In this document: positions 51,005 to 58,718 of the stretch, piece by piece
How positions within the stretch are numbered: position 1 is the stretch's first letter
Layout: every line of letters starts with the position of its first letter
NCBI GenBank assembly: GCA_902780785.1
Contig: CACZGS010000007.1
Span: forward strand, 62,001 to 126,000
Reading direction: 5' to 3'
Origin: Oscillospiraceae bacterium
GTDB lineage: Bacteria > Bacillota > Clostridia > Saccharofermentanales > Saccharofermentanaceae
DNA length: 64,000 nt
Translations under genes and position numbers: made by a program
The notes under the pieces: model-generated
What the model was told of the DNA's origin: nothing
The model's input: only the letters and a program-made list of their open reading frames with translations
The model's database searches: none

Positions 51005-51844
51005 ATGAAAAAGGTTATCAGTGTAATCCTGGCAGGTGTTATGATGGCAGGTCTTTGCGCGTGTGGCAAGGCAGATTCCGGCAAGAAGGAAAGAGAGACA
51101 ACGGAGACTGAATTTGAGACTGTAGCTATGACAACGGCTGCGGAAACAACCGTTGACACGGAAGAGTCTGCAGAAGTGACGGAAGGGTCTAGTCAGAATT
51201 TCGGCTTCTATCCCGGTTCACCTTGGTATACAGATGATATGTCCCCGGAAGAGGTTGCAGACATCGTATATAAGGTCATTACGAATATGCCTCAGGTCGG
51301 TATGACTTGCGATGAGTATAAGAAGACCTTCGTGAACACGGATTGTTCTGATTTCGCATGGAACGAAAAAACAAATAAATACAATGAGAACGCGGCAAAT
51401 CAGCGTACCGAGAGCAGGTTCTTCTATGCTTACGACGATGATGTTGATAAGAACAAAGAGTGCATCAGATCTGTTACTTTGTATAGATTGTGGGTAGATG
51501 ATAATTTCAGGTTTGCAGGCTCAGGCTGCGAATTTGTTACGGACACACATATGACGACTCCCATGTCGATCAAGTTGAGCATTAAATTTGTGTCAGAAGA
51601 AAGAGCAAAGGCGGTCTTTAACGCGTTTTTGGAGAAATACGGCGAGGAATTAGGTGTTACTAAAACCCAAGATACAGATTGGAACGGAAATAAGTCTGTT
51701 ACCGCTTATGGCGAATGCTACAAGATCGATAGAAAAACAGGCGAGTACGGTACAGATAAGTATGAGATCGCATACATAAGCTACGACAAGTATGATGGAT
51801 GGCCGTGGACAATTGATTTCCAGTACTGCATGAAGAGAAGCTGA
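51005..51844 (+). CDS. Lipoprotein related to the ectodomain of the tethered sigma factor
   Basis: This 279-residue protein has a signal peptide and lipobox LCAC (Cys20), then a Thr/Glu-rich linker (about 26-65). The globular part contains MSPEEVADIVYKV and IKFVSEERAKAVFNAFLEKY, positioned like MSPDEIVANYDSI and MVFTDREQAIAVYERFVEEV of the sigma ectodomain. That suggests a common domain and perhaps a common ligand or direct interaction. AAGGAGGAA precedes the ATG. It is expressed from the ECF promoter at 50907 and ends in a terminator that is part of the right 60-bp repeat. Confidence 0.78.
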   Translation: MKKVISVILAGVMMAGLCACGKADSGKKERETTETEFETVAMTTAAETTVDTEESAEVTEGSSQNFGFYPGSPWYTDDMSPEEVADIVYKVITNMPQVGMTCDEYKKTFVNTDCSDFAWNEKTNKYNENAANQRTESRFFYAYDDDVDKNKECIRSVTLYRLWVDDNFRFAGSGCEFVTDTHMTTPMSIKLSIKFVSEERAKAVFNAFLEKYGEELGVTKTQDTDWNGNKSVTAYGECYKIDRKTGEYGTDKYEIAYISYDKYDGWPWTIDFQYCMKRS

Positions 51845-51869
51845 TATCCCTTATCGCTTTTTTAGAAGA

Positions 51870-51929
51870 GGCTGCCTCAGCGATGGGGCAGCTTTTTGTG
51901 TGGGTGTGTTTTTCGAGCGCTTGTGAAGG
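51870..51929. repeat. 60-bp direct repeat, right copy (contains a terminator hairpin)
   Basis: This is near-identical to 49048-49108. The stem GCTGCCTC/GGGGCAGC (51871-51892) is followed by TTTTT, terminating the lipoprotein gene 26 bp after its stop. The copy spans well beyond the hairpin, so it is not just convergent terminator evolution. Confidence 0.88.
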
Positions 51930-52050
51930 CCTTGTAGCAAATTTGTTGATGTAAAAGTCGTTTTCAGGCCGACAAATAGACGTATTTTTGAAAAATGCGT
52001 CTTCTTGTTGATGGTTTTAGGCATTTTAGGCCAACAAATTTAACACAAGG
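51930..52050. repeat. Long inverted repeat, intergenic palindromic element A
   Basis: CCTTGT-AGC-AAATTTGTTG at 51930-51948 is mirrored at 52032-52050 (16 of 19 positions). Inside lies a second hairpin GACGTATTTTT/AAAAATGCGTC (51979-52001). The 51937-51960 segment resembles 57217-57240, pointing to a repeat family. Confidence 0.65.
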
Positions 52051-52079
52051 ATTCGGCTGTGTCCTCAGTCAATTTTTGT

Positions 52080-52168
52080 CTTTGAATATGCGGCCACAAA
52101 ACTATCCCAAAAGTTGACTTTTGCGAAAAGTCAACTTTTCAGCTAGCAAATTGGCCGCAAATTCAAAG
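52080..52168. repeat. 89-bp nested palindrome, intergenic element B
   Basis: The outer arms are CTTTGAAT-AT-GCGGCCA (52080-52096) and TGGCCGC-AA-ATTCAAAG (52152-52168). Inside is a perfect 14-bp inverted repeat AAAAGTTGACTTTT / AAAAGTCAACTTTT with a GCG loop (52109-52139). There is no coding potential. Together with element A it fills the 419-bp gap between the lipoprotein and GNAT genes. Confidence 0.75.
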
Positions 52169-52263
52169 CTAAAAAACGACTTTCTAAAAACACTGCTCAT
52201 CCCCCTATGAACCCGCCTGTGATACACTTAAGTCAGACAGATCAGAAGCAAACGGAGGCCCAA

Positions 52264-52839
52264 ATGAGCATTACAGTCAAAGAAGTAGATAAGACATATT
52301 TCCCGTTGTACGATCAGGTCTCCATGAACGTTGACGTTAAGTCTGAGTATCGCGTGAACAGGGTCAATGGCGGGATCGGAGGATTTGTTTTCGAGGAGGC
52401 GCAGGTAACGCCGTTTGTAAAGGATCTGAGCAAGTACGAGCGTGCCGTTGATTATGAGAAGATGTTCGACATAAGCACCTGGCGTTTCTTCATGGCGTTT
52501 GACGGCGAAAAGCCTGTGGGCGGCATGACGGTCGCGGGCCCTACACAGGGCATGGATATGATGGGCGGAAGAAACGACGCCTGCGTATTGTGGGACATCC
52601 GCGTTGAAGACGGATACAAGCATATGGGGATCGGCCAGAAGATGCTGGATCAGGGCATCGCGGCTGCAAAAGCGGACGGATACAGGACGATGATAATCGA
52701 GTGTCAGAACAACAATGTGCCGGCGTGCAACTTCTACAGGAAGCAGGGCGCGCTGTTGTCCAAGATCGACATGAATGCTTACGATTCGGAGCCGGAAATT
52801 GCGGATGAGGTGCAATTTGTCTGGCATCTGGAGCTGTGA
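52264..52839 (+). CDS. GNAT-family acetyltransferase
   Basis: This 191-residue GNAT domain has VLWDIRVEDGYKHMGIGQKM (acetyl-CoA loop), then TMIIECQNNNVPACNFYRKQ and GALLSKIDMNAYD. The NVPACNFY segment resembles streptothricin-type acetyltransferases, so a small amine or antibiotic substrate is possible. The ATG at 52264 follows GGAGG; the longer upstream frame is rejected. Confidence 0.85.
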   Translation: MSITVKEVDKTYFPLYDQVSMNVDVKSEYRVNRVNGGIGGFVFEEAQVTPFVKDLSKYERAVDYEKMFDISTWRFFMAFDGEKPVGGMTVAGPTQGMDMMGGRNDACVLWDIRVEDGYKHMGIGQKMLDQGIAAAKADGYRTMIIECQNNNVPACNFYRKQGALLSKIDMNAYDSEPEIADEVQFVWHLEL

Positions 52840-52898
52840 GGAACTGGCGTTAGAGCAAGGGGATAACCGGCATTTGCAACACGTTGAGGTGCTGTTTT

Positions 52899-53447
52899 AT
52901 GTGGGAGAAAAGAATCAGGAAAATCGCAGCGGTCATGATCCTTATTGGGGTCGTGCCGGGAATTGCGGCGTGTTCTCTCTTTAGTCCATACAAACAAAAA
53001 TCCGTTGTCGTGCTAACTCCCTATGAGGATTATGAAATGAGTATGACTGCTAAGGTCATAGGGAAACGCGAGATCGAGCTTACTGTTGAATACGGCGGTG
53101 ATGAAACTTTCGAATTTGACAGCAACGAGTATGTTCTTGAGTATAAATTTGGAAACACGTGGTATCAGGTTCCGCTTTATGAAGACTATAGTGTTGTGCC
53201 AAGAGCTCACCAAAGGGAGATGCATGTTGTTATAACGGTTTCTGATCCTGATATTGTACCGGATCCAAATCTTGATAACCGTAATTTAGGATATACGGTT
53301 AATCTTGATCGCAAAACAGAAAAGCTTCCGAAAGGTCACTACCGAATTATAGTATATATGCATTTCGGAGGCTTTAATTATGACGGCATTTCCGAATCTT
53401 CAGATGTATGTGTTTTAGCAGCTGAGTTCGATCTGGAGAAGGAATAA
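52899..53447 (+). CDS. Lipoprotein with a beta-sandwich domain
   Basis: This 182-residue protein has a signal peptide and lipobox IAAC (Cys25). The mature part is strand-rich: VIGKREIELTVEYGGDETF, YVLEYKFGNTWYQVPLY and KLPKGHYRIIVYMHFGG, an Ig-like beta-sandwich pattern seen in bacterial surface lipoproteins. Function unknown. The ATG at 52899 follows GAGGT by 8 nt; a TTG 15 nt earlier lies before that site. Confidence 0.7.
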   Translation: MWEKRIRKIAAVMILIGVVPGIAACSLFSPYKQKSVVVLTPYEDYEMSMTAKVIGKREIELTVEYGGDETFEFDSNEYVLEYKFGNTWYQVPLYEDYSVVPRAHQREMHVVITVSDPDIVPDPNLDNRNLGYTVNLDRKTEKLPKGHYRIIVYMHFGGFNYDGISESSDVCVLAAEFDLEKE

Positions 53448-53457
53448 CTCCGGAAGT

Positions 53458-53465
53458 TGTATAAT
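53458..53465 (+). promoter_or_regulatory. Probable -10 (TG-TATAAT) for 53524
   Basis: TATAAT at 53460-53465 is preceded by TG, 58 bp before the start codon; no -35 match is seen. Confidence 0.4.
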
Positions 53466-53523
53466 ATAGGTCCGGTGAAGAATATGAGGGGACAGGAAAA
53501 TACTTAAAAGGGAATTAAGTTTT

Positions 53524-53892
53524 ATGGCAAAGACAGTTAAGACAGGGGATATCATAACCATTTATTTCGGAGATTCGATAAGAAAGCTCCTGCGTAAATC
53601 CCTGCGCAAGAAGCACACGTATTTCGTTGATTATGTAGTTATCGCAAAGGACGGCGAGATGCTCACGGTCCTGCCGAATTCAAAGGTGAAGGACGTGGAC
53701 GAGCCTTACGAGATCACGGCGCTCCGCATCAACAGAGCCGACAGGCATATCTTATCTGGCGGAGAGCTCGAAAATCTCCGCACTTGCAGCAAGAGCGAGC
53801 TTTATCAGTTTGCAGAAGACCGCGGATACAGTGCCAAGGAATTCAAGGAGGCTTTCAAGCCTTTCCGCAAGGCAGGCAAGAAGGACGATTGA
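53524..53892 (+). CDS. Small basic hypothetical protein
   Basis: This 122-residue soluble protein opens with a beta-rich half (VKTGDIITIYFGDSIRK, YFVDYVVIAKDGEMLTVLP) and ends in a charged helical half with LYQFAEDRGYSAKEFKEAF. I do not recognise it. It starts the unit with the DUF2185-like gene, 1 bp downstream. Confidence 0.6.
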   Translation: MAKTVKTGDIITIYFGDSIRKLLRKSLRKKHTYFVDYVVIAKDGEMLTVLPNSKVKDVDEPYEITALRINRADRHILSGGELENLRTCSKSELYQFAEDRGYSAKEFKEAFKPFRKAGKKDD

Positions 53893-53893
53893 T

Positions 53894-54679
53894 ATGAATG
53901 ATATTTTGTCACAGGTCGAAAAGTTCATGCATGGGGCATTGAAGGAAAAACTGCCTCAGGTAAACCTCAGTGATCTTGAGGATAACGGCGCGGTCTTTTA
54001 CATGAATGGTAAGAACGGCACCGCGTTCGACTGGTACGTTAACGATCACCTTCCGTGCTTTTTCATGTTCTACGGCGACAAGGAAAATCTGGGCGCCGTA
54101 AAGGCGATGCTCTATAACGACTGCAACATGTCCGTGTATGTTTACGGCGAGAAAGGTCACGCACAGCCTGTTGAACTCAATTACGACATTGATACAGACG
54201 CGAAGAAACTCTTTGATCTTGCCGTTTTGCTCACCGATAATGCAGACAACAAAAAGGTGTGGGACGCTGATATCAGGAAGATCATGAGCGACGGGGATCC
54301 CGCCGAAGAGAGCGTTAAGCTTTTCGCTGAATTGGAAGAAGCTTTTGCGCCTTCGATCGAGTACAGGAAGATGCTCGGTCAGACGGCTGTCGTTTCAAAG
54401 AAGGTCCGCGAGGAAGGCTGGAAGATAAGCTATGGCGAGCGCTTTGAGCCTACAAGGGAAGGCGACAGCGGATGGTTCTTCAGTGCGGGCAACGAGAGCA
54501 GCGAATATATCAACAACCCTAAGAATCTTGAGCTCTGGCTCATCAATTCGGTAACCATGTATGACTCTGCGCTTAGCAACTTCATTACCGCGCCTTATGG
54601 CACGGCTATAGTCCGTACAGGTCACGATAAATTCGAGATAGACGCGCCCGGCAAGAAAATGCTTGTCGAGAAAAAGTAA
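53894..54679 (+). CDS. Protein with C-terminal DUF2185/Imm33-like domain
   Basis: The protein has 261 residues. The C-terminal ~95 residues carry the DUF2185 (Imm33) pattern: AVVSKKVREEGWKISYGERF, DSGWFFSAGNESSEYINNP, then a hydrophobic strand and APYGTAIVR. DUF2185 proteins are predicted immunity proteins of polymorphic toxin systems. The N-terminal ~160 residues (FDWYVNDHLPCFFMFYGDKE) are a separate domain I do not recognise. The ATG follows the previous stop by 1 bp. Confidence 0.7.
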   Translation: MNDILSQVEKFMHGALKEKLPQVNLSDLEDNGAVFYMNGKNGTAFDWYVNDHLPCFFMFYGDKENLGAVKAMLYNDCNMSVYVYGEKGHAQPVELNYDIDTDAKKLFDLAVLLTDNADNKKVWDADIRKIMSDGDPAEESVKLFAELEEAFAPSIEYRKMLGQTAVVSKKVREEGWKISYGERFEPTREGDSGWFFSAGNESSEYINNPKNLELWLINSVTMYDSALSNFITAPYGTAIVRTGHDKFEIDAPGKKMLVEKK

Positions 54680-54701
54680 GCCGGATTCTGCTGAACTGTC
54701 C

Positions 54702-55640
54702 TTAATCTTTAACCCCTCTTATCTCAAGCCCTGAGACGTAGTATTTCTGCAGGAGCAGACCTATTATGAGCAACGGCAGCATGGTGAGGACCGCCAGGGC
54801 TGATCTGAGTGTTATCGGGGCAATCTCAAGAGGCTGGGGCTGATGTACATAAGTAACATTAGTAACATTGGTCCCGATAGCAACGACGGAAGTCATTATC
54901 TTCATCACTTCGAACTGCAAGGTGCTGTACTCAGGTTTAAACTTGTTGTAAAGCAAAGCGTCGAACCACGAATTCCAGTGGGTCGTGGCGATGAAGAGCG
55001 CGATCGCGGCATACACAGGTCTGCATAAAGGTGAGATGACGCTCCAGAAGCTCCTCATATAACCGGCGCCTTCAAGCTGCGCAGCTTCTTCCAGCGAATC
55101 GGGAATGCTCTTCATATAAGTTCTCATAACGAGCACATACATACCGCTTACGATGCCGGGAATAATGTAGACCCAGAATGAATTTGTGAGTCCCATTTTC
55201 CTGTACAGGTAAAAGGTTGTGACAAGACCGCCCTGCGCATATATCGTGATGATCCAGAAGAGCGAGAGAGCTGACCTGAAGTAGAACTTCTTGCGGCTTA
55301 CGATGAACGCCAGAAGGGCATTTGCGAATACACCTGTAACCGTTCCGATCACGGTCCTTGATACGGTAGCGACGGCAGCTTTCCCGATGTTCTCCCTCTC
55401 GAACAGGATCGTTTTATAGCTTTCAAATGTAAATTTGTTCGGGAAAATGTGGACTCTCTCCCTTACGGCATTAAATCCGTAGCTGAAAGAATACGCCACC
55501 ACGTTGAGCATCGGATAGATGATCACTATCGCAAATAAACCCAAGAGCGCATAGAGAAACACGTTGAATACAACATCCGAACCGGTCCTCTTCTTTCTGC
55601 TTTTTATCTTTGTATACGAAACATTTTCGAGACTTGCCAT
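54702..55640 (-). CDS. Carbohydrate ABC transporter permease, LplC/YtcP-like, lone gene
   Basis: This 312-residue six-helix permease has the EAA loop SLEEAAQLEGAGYMRSFWSV and the C-terminal GLEIRGVKD end of LplC/YtcP-type permeases for complex oligosaccharides. It normally works with a LplB-type partner and a large binding lipoprotein; neither is adjacent, and its neighbours on both sides are on the other strand. The ATG at 55640 follows GGGAGGAT; a start seven codons upstream lies before that site. Confidence 0.87.
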   Translation of the reverse strand: MASLENVSYTKIKSRKKRTGSDVVFNVFLYALLGLFAIVIIYPMLNVVAYSFSYGFNAVRERVHIFPNKFTFESYKTILFERENIGKAAVATVSRTVIGTVTGVFANALLAFIVSRKKFYFRSALSLFWIITIYAQGGLVTTFYLYRKMGLTNSFWVYIIPGIVSGMYVLVMRTYMKSIPDSLEEAAQLEGAGYMRSFWSVISPLCRPVYAAIALFIATTHWNSWFDALLYNKFKPEYSTLQFEVMKIMTSVVAIGTNVTNVTYVHQPQPLEIAPITLRSALAVLTMLPLLIIGLLLQKYYVSGLEIRGVKD

Positions 55641-55776
55641 GGTATCATCCTCCCAAAGCATCGCCTAAGAAATCCCTGTTTACCGTCTATAGGTTAGCAC
55701 GCGAAAAGTTCGTGCAACAACGGACAAACTCTGACATAAATCCCGTGTAATTGCAGAGGTTAGGGGCGGATGCAGA

Positions 55777-55785
55777 TGATATAAT
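55777..55785 (+). promoter_or_regulatory. Extended -10 (TGaTATAAT) for the DUF1963 gene
   Basis: TG at 55777-55778 and TATAAT at 55780-55785 lie 41 bp before the start codon, in the divergent region with the lone permease. Confidence 0.55.
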
Positions 55786-55826
55786 TCAAGGGTAGGCATG
55801 GAAAACATTTCAGAGGAGGAACAGAT

Positions 55827-57188
55827 ATGATCATTGATAACGGCGCCCGTCACGAATCGAAAATTAAATCCATGGACCTGGATTGTCCTCTCCTGTCGGG
55901 CTACAATCACCTGGCCATTTATCTGAGATGGGCTTACAACAAAGGGCTCCTGTCGGATAAGCTCCTGAATGGCGAGCCGTGTATAAAAGATGCCATGGAA
56001 GGCAAATGTGATCTCCGTGAAGTTATTGCCAACAGTGCATACATGAAAGGTAAGATCCGCTCAAACGACTTTACCGAAGAGGGCGAAGCTTTTACCAGCT
56101 ATTTTTACTCGTTCAGCGGCAGAAACAGATATCCGGAATGTGTGGATAAGAATGCAGATGTTTATTTTGCAGGCAAGGATTACAGTGCGAGATTCAAGGG
56201 TGAGGACTATCTTTTTGTCCCATATAATGAACAGTACTACAACGATCTCTCCAGATATATCGAAGTAGCCTGGCAAGAAAGAAAGCATGACCTTGATGCG
56301 CGTGCGAAAGAGAAGCAGGTTGTTGTAAACTGGCTTCATTCCGTCGCGAAAACCGATATCCGCATAAACTACACTTATGCCGGCACTGCGAACGAACCGG
56401 GTGAGCCTTCTGCAACGCCTCTTACAGCGAGCAGGATAGGCGGAAAGCCTGCAGTTTCCACCGGCTTCGAATGGCCTTATTACGAAGGCACAACATATGA
56501 TGATCCGGTTCCCAGGAACAGGCCTCTGTCTTTCATGGCGCAGATCAATCTGAAGGAAGTTGCGCCCTTCGATAAAAAGGGACTTCTCCCGGACAGCGGA
56601 ATCCTCTCATTCTTCTACGAAATGTATACGCAGACGTGGGGCTTCGATCCGGCAGATAAGGGTTCTGCAAGGGTCTACTATTTCCCTGATGAAGACAGCC
56701 TTAATCTCGAAGATTTTCCGGAAGATATGGAAGATGACTTTAAGTGTCCGGAATTTTCCGTGGAATTCGAAGAACACGTCAGCATGCCCGACTGCAGCGA
56801 ATTCCCTGATAGATATGATCTGGGTTGGGAAGAGAATATCGACTGCCTCTCGAAGGCCGGATATGAAATAGACGAGGGCGGAAACGTCACCAAACTTCTC
56901 GGCTACTCTGACACTATTCAGCATCCGATGTATGAACAGTGCGAAGCCGTAACCCGCGGCTGGCGCAGAGGCAACAAGGAAGACATTGCTAAGATACCTG
57001 ACAAAGAGAAGGCCGACATCAGAGCTAACGCCTCTGAATGGATGCTCCTCTTCCAGATGGGAACCGTGGATTCCGACGATTATGAATTGATGTTCGGAGA
57101 CAGCGGACACATCTATTTCTGGATCAAAAAGAGCGATCTGGCCGCCAGGAATTTTGATAACGTCTGGCTCATTCTGCAGTGCTATTGA
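55827..57188 (+). CDS. Protein with C-terminal DUF1963 (YwqG-like) domain
   Basis: The protein has 453 residues. The C-terminal ~265 residues are DUF1963/YwqG-like: SRIGGKPAVSTGFEWPYYEG, LSFMAQINLKEVAPFD, LPDSGILSFFYEMYTQTWGF and the closing LLFQMGTV...DSGHIYFWIKKSDL. The N-terminal ~180 residues (LLSGYNHLAIYLRWAYNKGL, VYFAGKDYSARFKGEDYLFV) are another domain, also resembling immunity-type proteins. YwqG proteins are encoded with toxin YwqJ in Bacillus and are predicted immunity factors. No toxin gene adjoins here. Confidence 0.8.
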   Translation: MIIDNGARHESKIKSMDLDCPLLSGYNHLAIYLRWAYNKGLLSDKLLNGEPCIKDAMEGKCDLREVIANSAYMKGKIRSNDFTEEGEAFTSYFYSFSGRNRYPECVDKNADVYFAGKDYSARFKGEDYLFVPYNEQYYNDLSRYIEVAWQERKHDLDARAKEKQVVVNWLHSVAKTDIRINYTYAGTANEPGEPSATPLTASRIGGKPAVSTGFEWPYYEGTTYDDPVPRNRPLSFMAQINLKEVAPFDKKGLLPDSGILSFFYEMYTQTWGFDPADKGSARVYYFPDEDSLNLEDFPEDMEDDFKCPEFSVEFEEHVSMPDCSEFPDRYDLGWEENIDCLSKAGYEIDEGGNVTKLLGYSDTIQHPMYEQCEAVTRGWRRGNKEDIAKIPDKEKADIRANASEWMLLFQMGTVDSDDYELMFGDSGHIYFWIKKSDLAARNFDNVWLILQCY

Positions 57189-57192
57189 TGAC

Positions 57193-57303
57193 TCAACTTT
57201 AGCCTCAACTTTTCTCGCAGATTTGTTGATGAAAATGTTGAAAAACGCGAAAAATCAACTTTAGTCTCAACATTTTTCTCGGAAAAGTTGAGGAAAATGT
57301 TGT
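57193..57303. repeat. Intergenic repeat with direct and inverted copies (same family as 51930-52168)
   Basis: TCAACTTTAG-x-CTCAAC (57193-57208) recurs at 57255-57270. CTCAACTTTTC (57204-57214) is inverted at 57282-57292, and CAACATTTT (57269-57277) at 57294-57302. GCAGATTTGTTGATG at 57217 matches GCAAATTTGTTGATG at 51937. It fills most of the 216-bp gap; there is no coding potential. Confidence 0.6.
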
Positions 57304-57363
57304 GTGCACTGAAGTTCTTTTGTAAACAATCCTCAAGATATCTTTATTTCTATTATTTAGGTA

Positions 57364-57372
57364 TGTTATAAG
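57364..57372 (+). promoter_or_regulatory. Extended -10 (TGtTATAAG) for 57405
   Basis: TG at 57364-57365 and TATAAG at 57367-57372 give a leader of about 25 nt, with a GGGGGA binding site before the ATG at 57405. Confidence 0.5.
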
Positions 57373-57404
57373 TAGATGTATGAGATATAAGGGGGATTAA
57401 TAGC

Positions 57405-57905
57405 ATGGAAAAAGACATGGATCTGATGATCGACGGAATGGGGATAGTCTTCTTCTCACCTGAGACCAACAAAGCAATTCCTGAAGGCATGGACTTTTTC
57501 TCGGCTGAGTATCAGAGACCGGAAGATGTTGCCGCACACATTCGAAAAGGCGATGTGGTCGGTTTCTGCACAGGCACCGGCGGCGATTTCACTTTGAAGT
57601 TCAGAGACGGTTATCCGTCAGAAGCGCTCCTTTCAGAATATCCGATCGCGATCAGGCTGGGCATCGATCTTCAGGACGGAAAGATGTGCGCCGTAGATCT
57701 CTTCAGCCTTATGAGCTGGTCTTCCAAGTGCCCTGAGAACCAGACCATCACTGTTGAGCCGGGCATTTATCACCTCACGCTCTGCACCAGGAAACCTGAT
57801 TCCGGCATTTGGGGCGACTATCAGACGATCTACGTTTACATGAACAAGTTAGATGCGATGCCGCAGCTCATGTGGGACGGCGTTCCGTATCTGGGCGAGA
57901 TGTAA
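57405..57905 (+). CDS. Hypothetical protein, immunity-like size and context
   Basis: This 166-residue soluble acidic protein has strand-rich parts: GDVVGFCTGTGGDFTLKFRD, YPIAIRLGIDLQDGKMCAVD and TITVEPGIYHLTLCTRKPDS. I do not recognise the family. It is the first gene after the promoter at 57364 and lies 4 bp before 57910. Its neighbours on both sides resemble immunity proteins, so a similar role is possible. Confidence 0.6.
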   Translation: MEKDMDLMIDGMGIVFFSPETNKAIPEGMDFFSAEYQRPEDVAAHIRKGDVVGFCTGTGGDFTLKFRDGYPSEALLSEYPIAIRLGIDLQDGKMCAVDLFSLMSWSSKCPENQTITVEPGIYHLTLCTRKPDSGIWGDYQTIYVYMNKLDAMPQLMWDGVPYLGEM

Positions 57906-57909
57906 GCAC

Positions 57910-58578
57910 ATGAGCGGTTACATGATTTTCTGGTCACAGGACCATGTGAAGAAGTTGAAGAAAGCCGGTGATAACGGTCCTATTCAGGTGGTCTATGGAG
58001 GAAGACATTCCAAAGAGCCTTCCTTGAAGAAGATCAAGGTCGGTGATGTTATTTTTCCTGTAGCTCTCGAAAAAGACCAGCTTGTGGTAATGGCCAGACT
58101 TCAGGTCGAGAAGCTTGAGAATGCCTTTGAGTATCAGTTAAGAGAAGTAGGAATGCCGTGCCAGGCCATTATTCCTGAAGGCACCATGTTGATCTCAGAC
58201 GGGCCGTTCACGGAAACAGACGGAAGATTCATTGCGTTCAGCGACGGCTGCGGATATCTGTCGAAAACAGTTGTTCCTGACAATATCACGCGTACGATTG
58301 ACCTTGATACTTTAACACGCAAGGAATGTGCGTATCACCAGCTGCCGCTCACATGCTGCTCGGAGATCGCTGCAGTCGGAAAAGGCTCATCGATTAAGCC
58401 AAGACCGATTCCTGAAGATAAGGTCTCTTTGCTCATGTTTGGCAATACCCCATCTTCATTAAAGGGGCTGGGTAACGGTAAGAGCGGCAAGATAACATCA
58501 GTATCTCTTTCGGGATTTGTGAGGAAGATGAGCCCGGAGACGCTTGAGATATTTGAGAGTTTGTTTGCAGACAAATAG
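57910..58578 (+). CDS. Hypothetical protein with a small beta-barrel-like N-terminus
   Basis: The protein has 222 residues. The N-terminus YMIFWSQDHVKKLKKAG is followed by VVYGGRHSKEPSLKKIKVGD and VIFPVALEKDQLVVMARLQV, which reads like an ASCH/PUA-type barrel of the 'resolve to GD-x-I-x-P' pattern. The C-terminal half is less structured (DKVSLLMFGNTPSSLKGL). Function unknown. The start ATG at 57910 is 4 bp after the previous stop; the binding site is within that gene. It lies in the immunity-like array. Confidence 0.6.
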   Translation: MSGYMIFWSQDHVKKLKKAGDNGPIQVVYGGRHSKEPSLKKIKVGDVIFPVALEKDQLVVMARLQVEKLENAFEYQLREVGMPCQAIIPEGTMLISDGPFTETDGRFIAFSDGCGYLSKTVVPDNITRTIDLDTLTRKECAYHQLPLTCCSEIAAVGKGSSIKPRPIPEDKVSLLMFGNTPSSLKGLGNGKSGKITSVSLSGFVRKMSPETLEIFESLFADK

Positions 58579-58625
58579 ATAATTAGAGGTTAACCAGCTG
58601 GATACACATTTACAAGGAGAAAAAG

Positions 58626-58715
58626 ATGATTGGAGCAGTAGGTAAGGATTACATCGAGAATATAGATGCGTTCTATTAAGGTGCAAACGAATCAAAGAAG
58701 TATTTTGGAGAATAA
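58626..58715 (+). pseudogene. Gene remnant, SMI1/KNR4-like N-terminus with in-frame stop
   Basis: AAGGAGAAAAAG precedes an ATG that opens 17 codons (MIGAVGKDYIENIDAFY), then TAA, then 11 more codons in the same frame (GANESKKYFGE) and two stops just before the next gene. The remnant reads like the first turn of a SMI1/KNR4 immunity protein with a nonsense mutation and a large deletion. Family assignment from so few residues is tentative. Confidence 0.5.
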
Positions 58716-58718
58716 TAA

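Noticed and set aside
55684..55689. Third ECF promoter (CGTCTA)
   Set aside because: CGTCTA is present, but the hexamer 16 bp upstream is CGCCTA, not CGAAGA, and the downstream AGAGTAGATGCGGAT block is missing.
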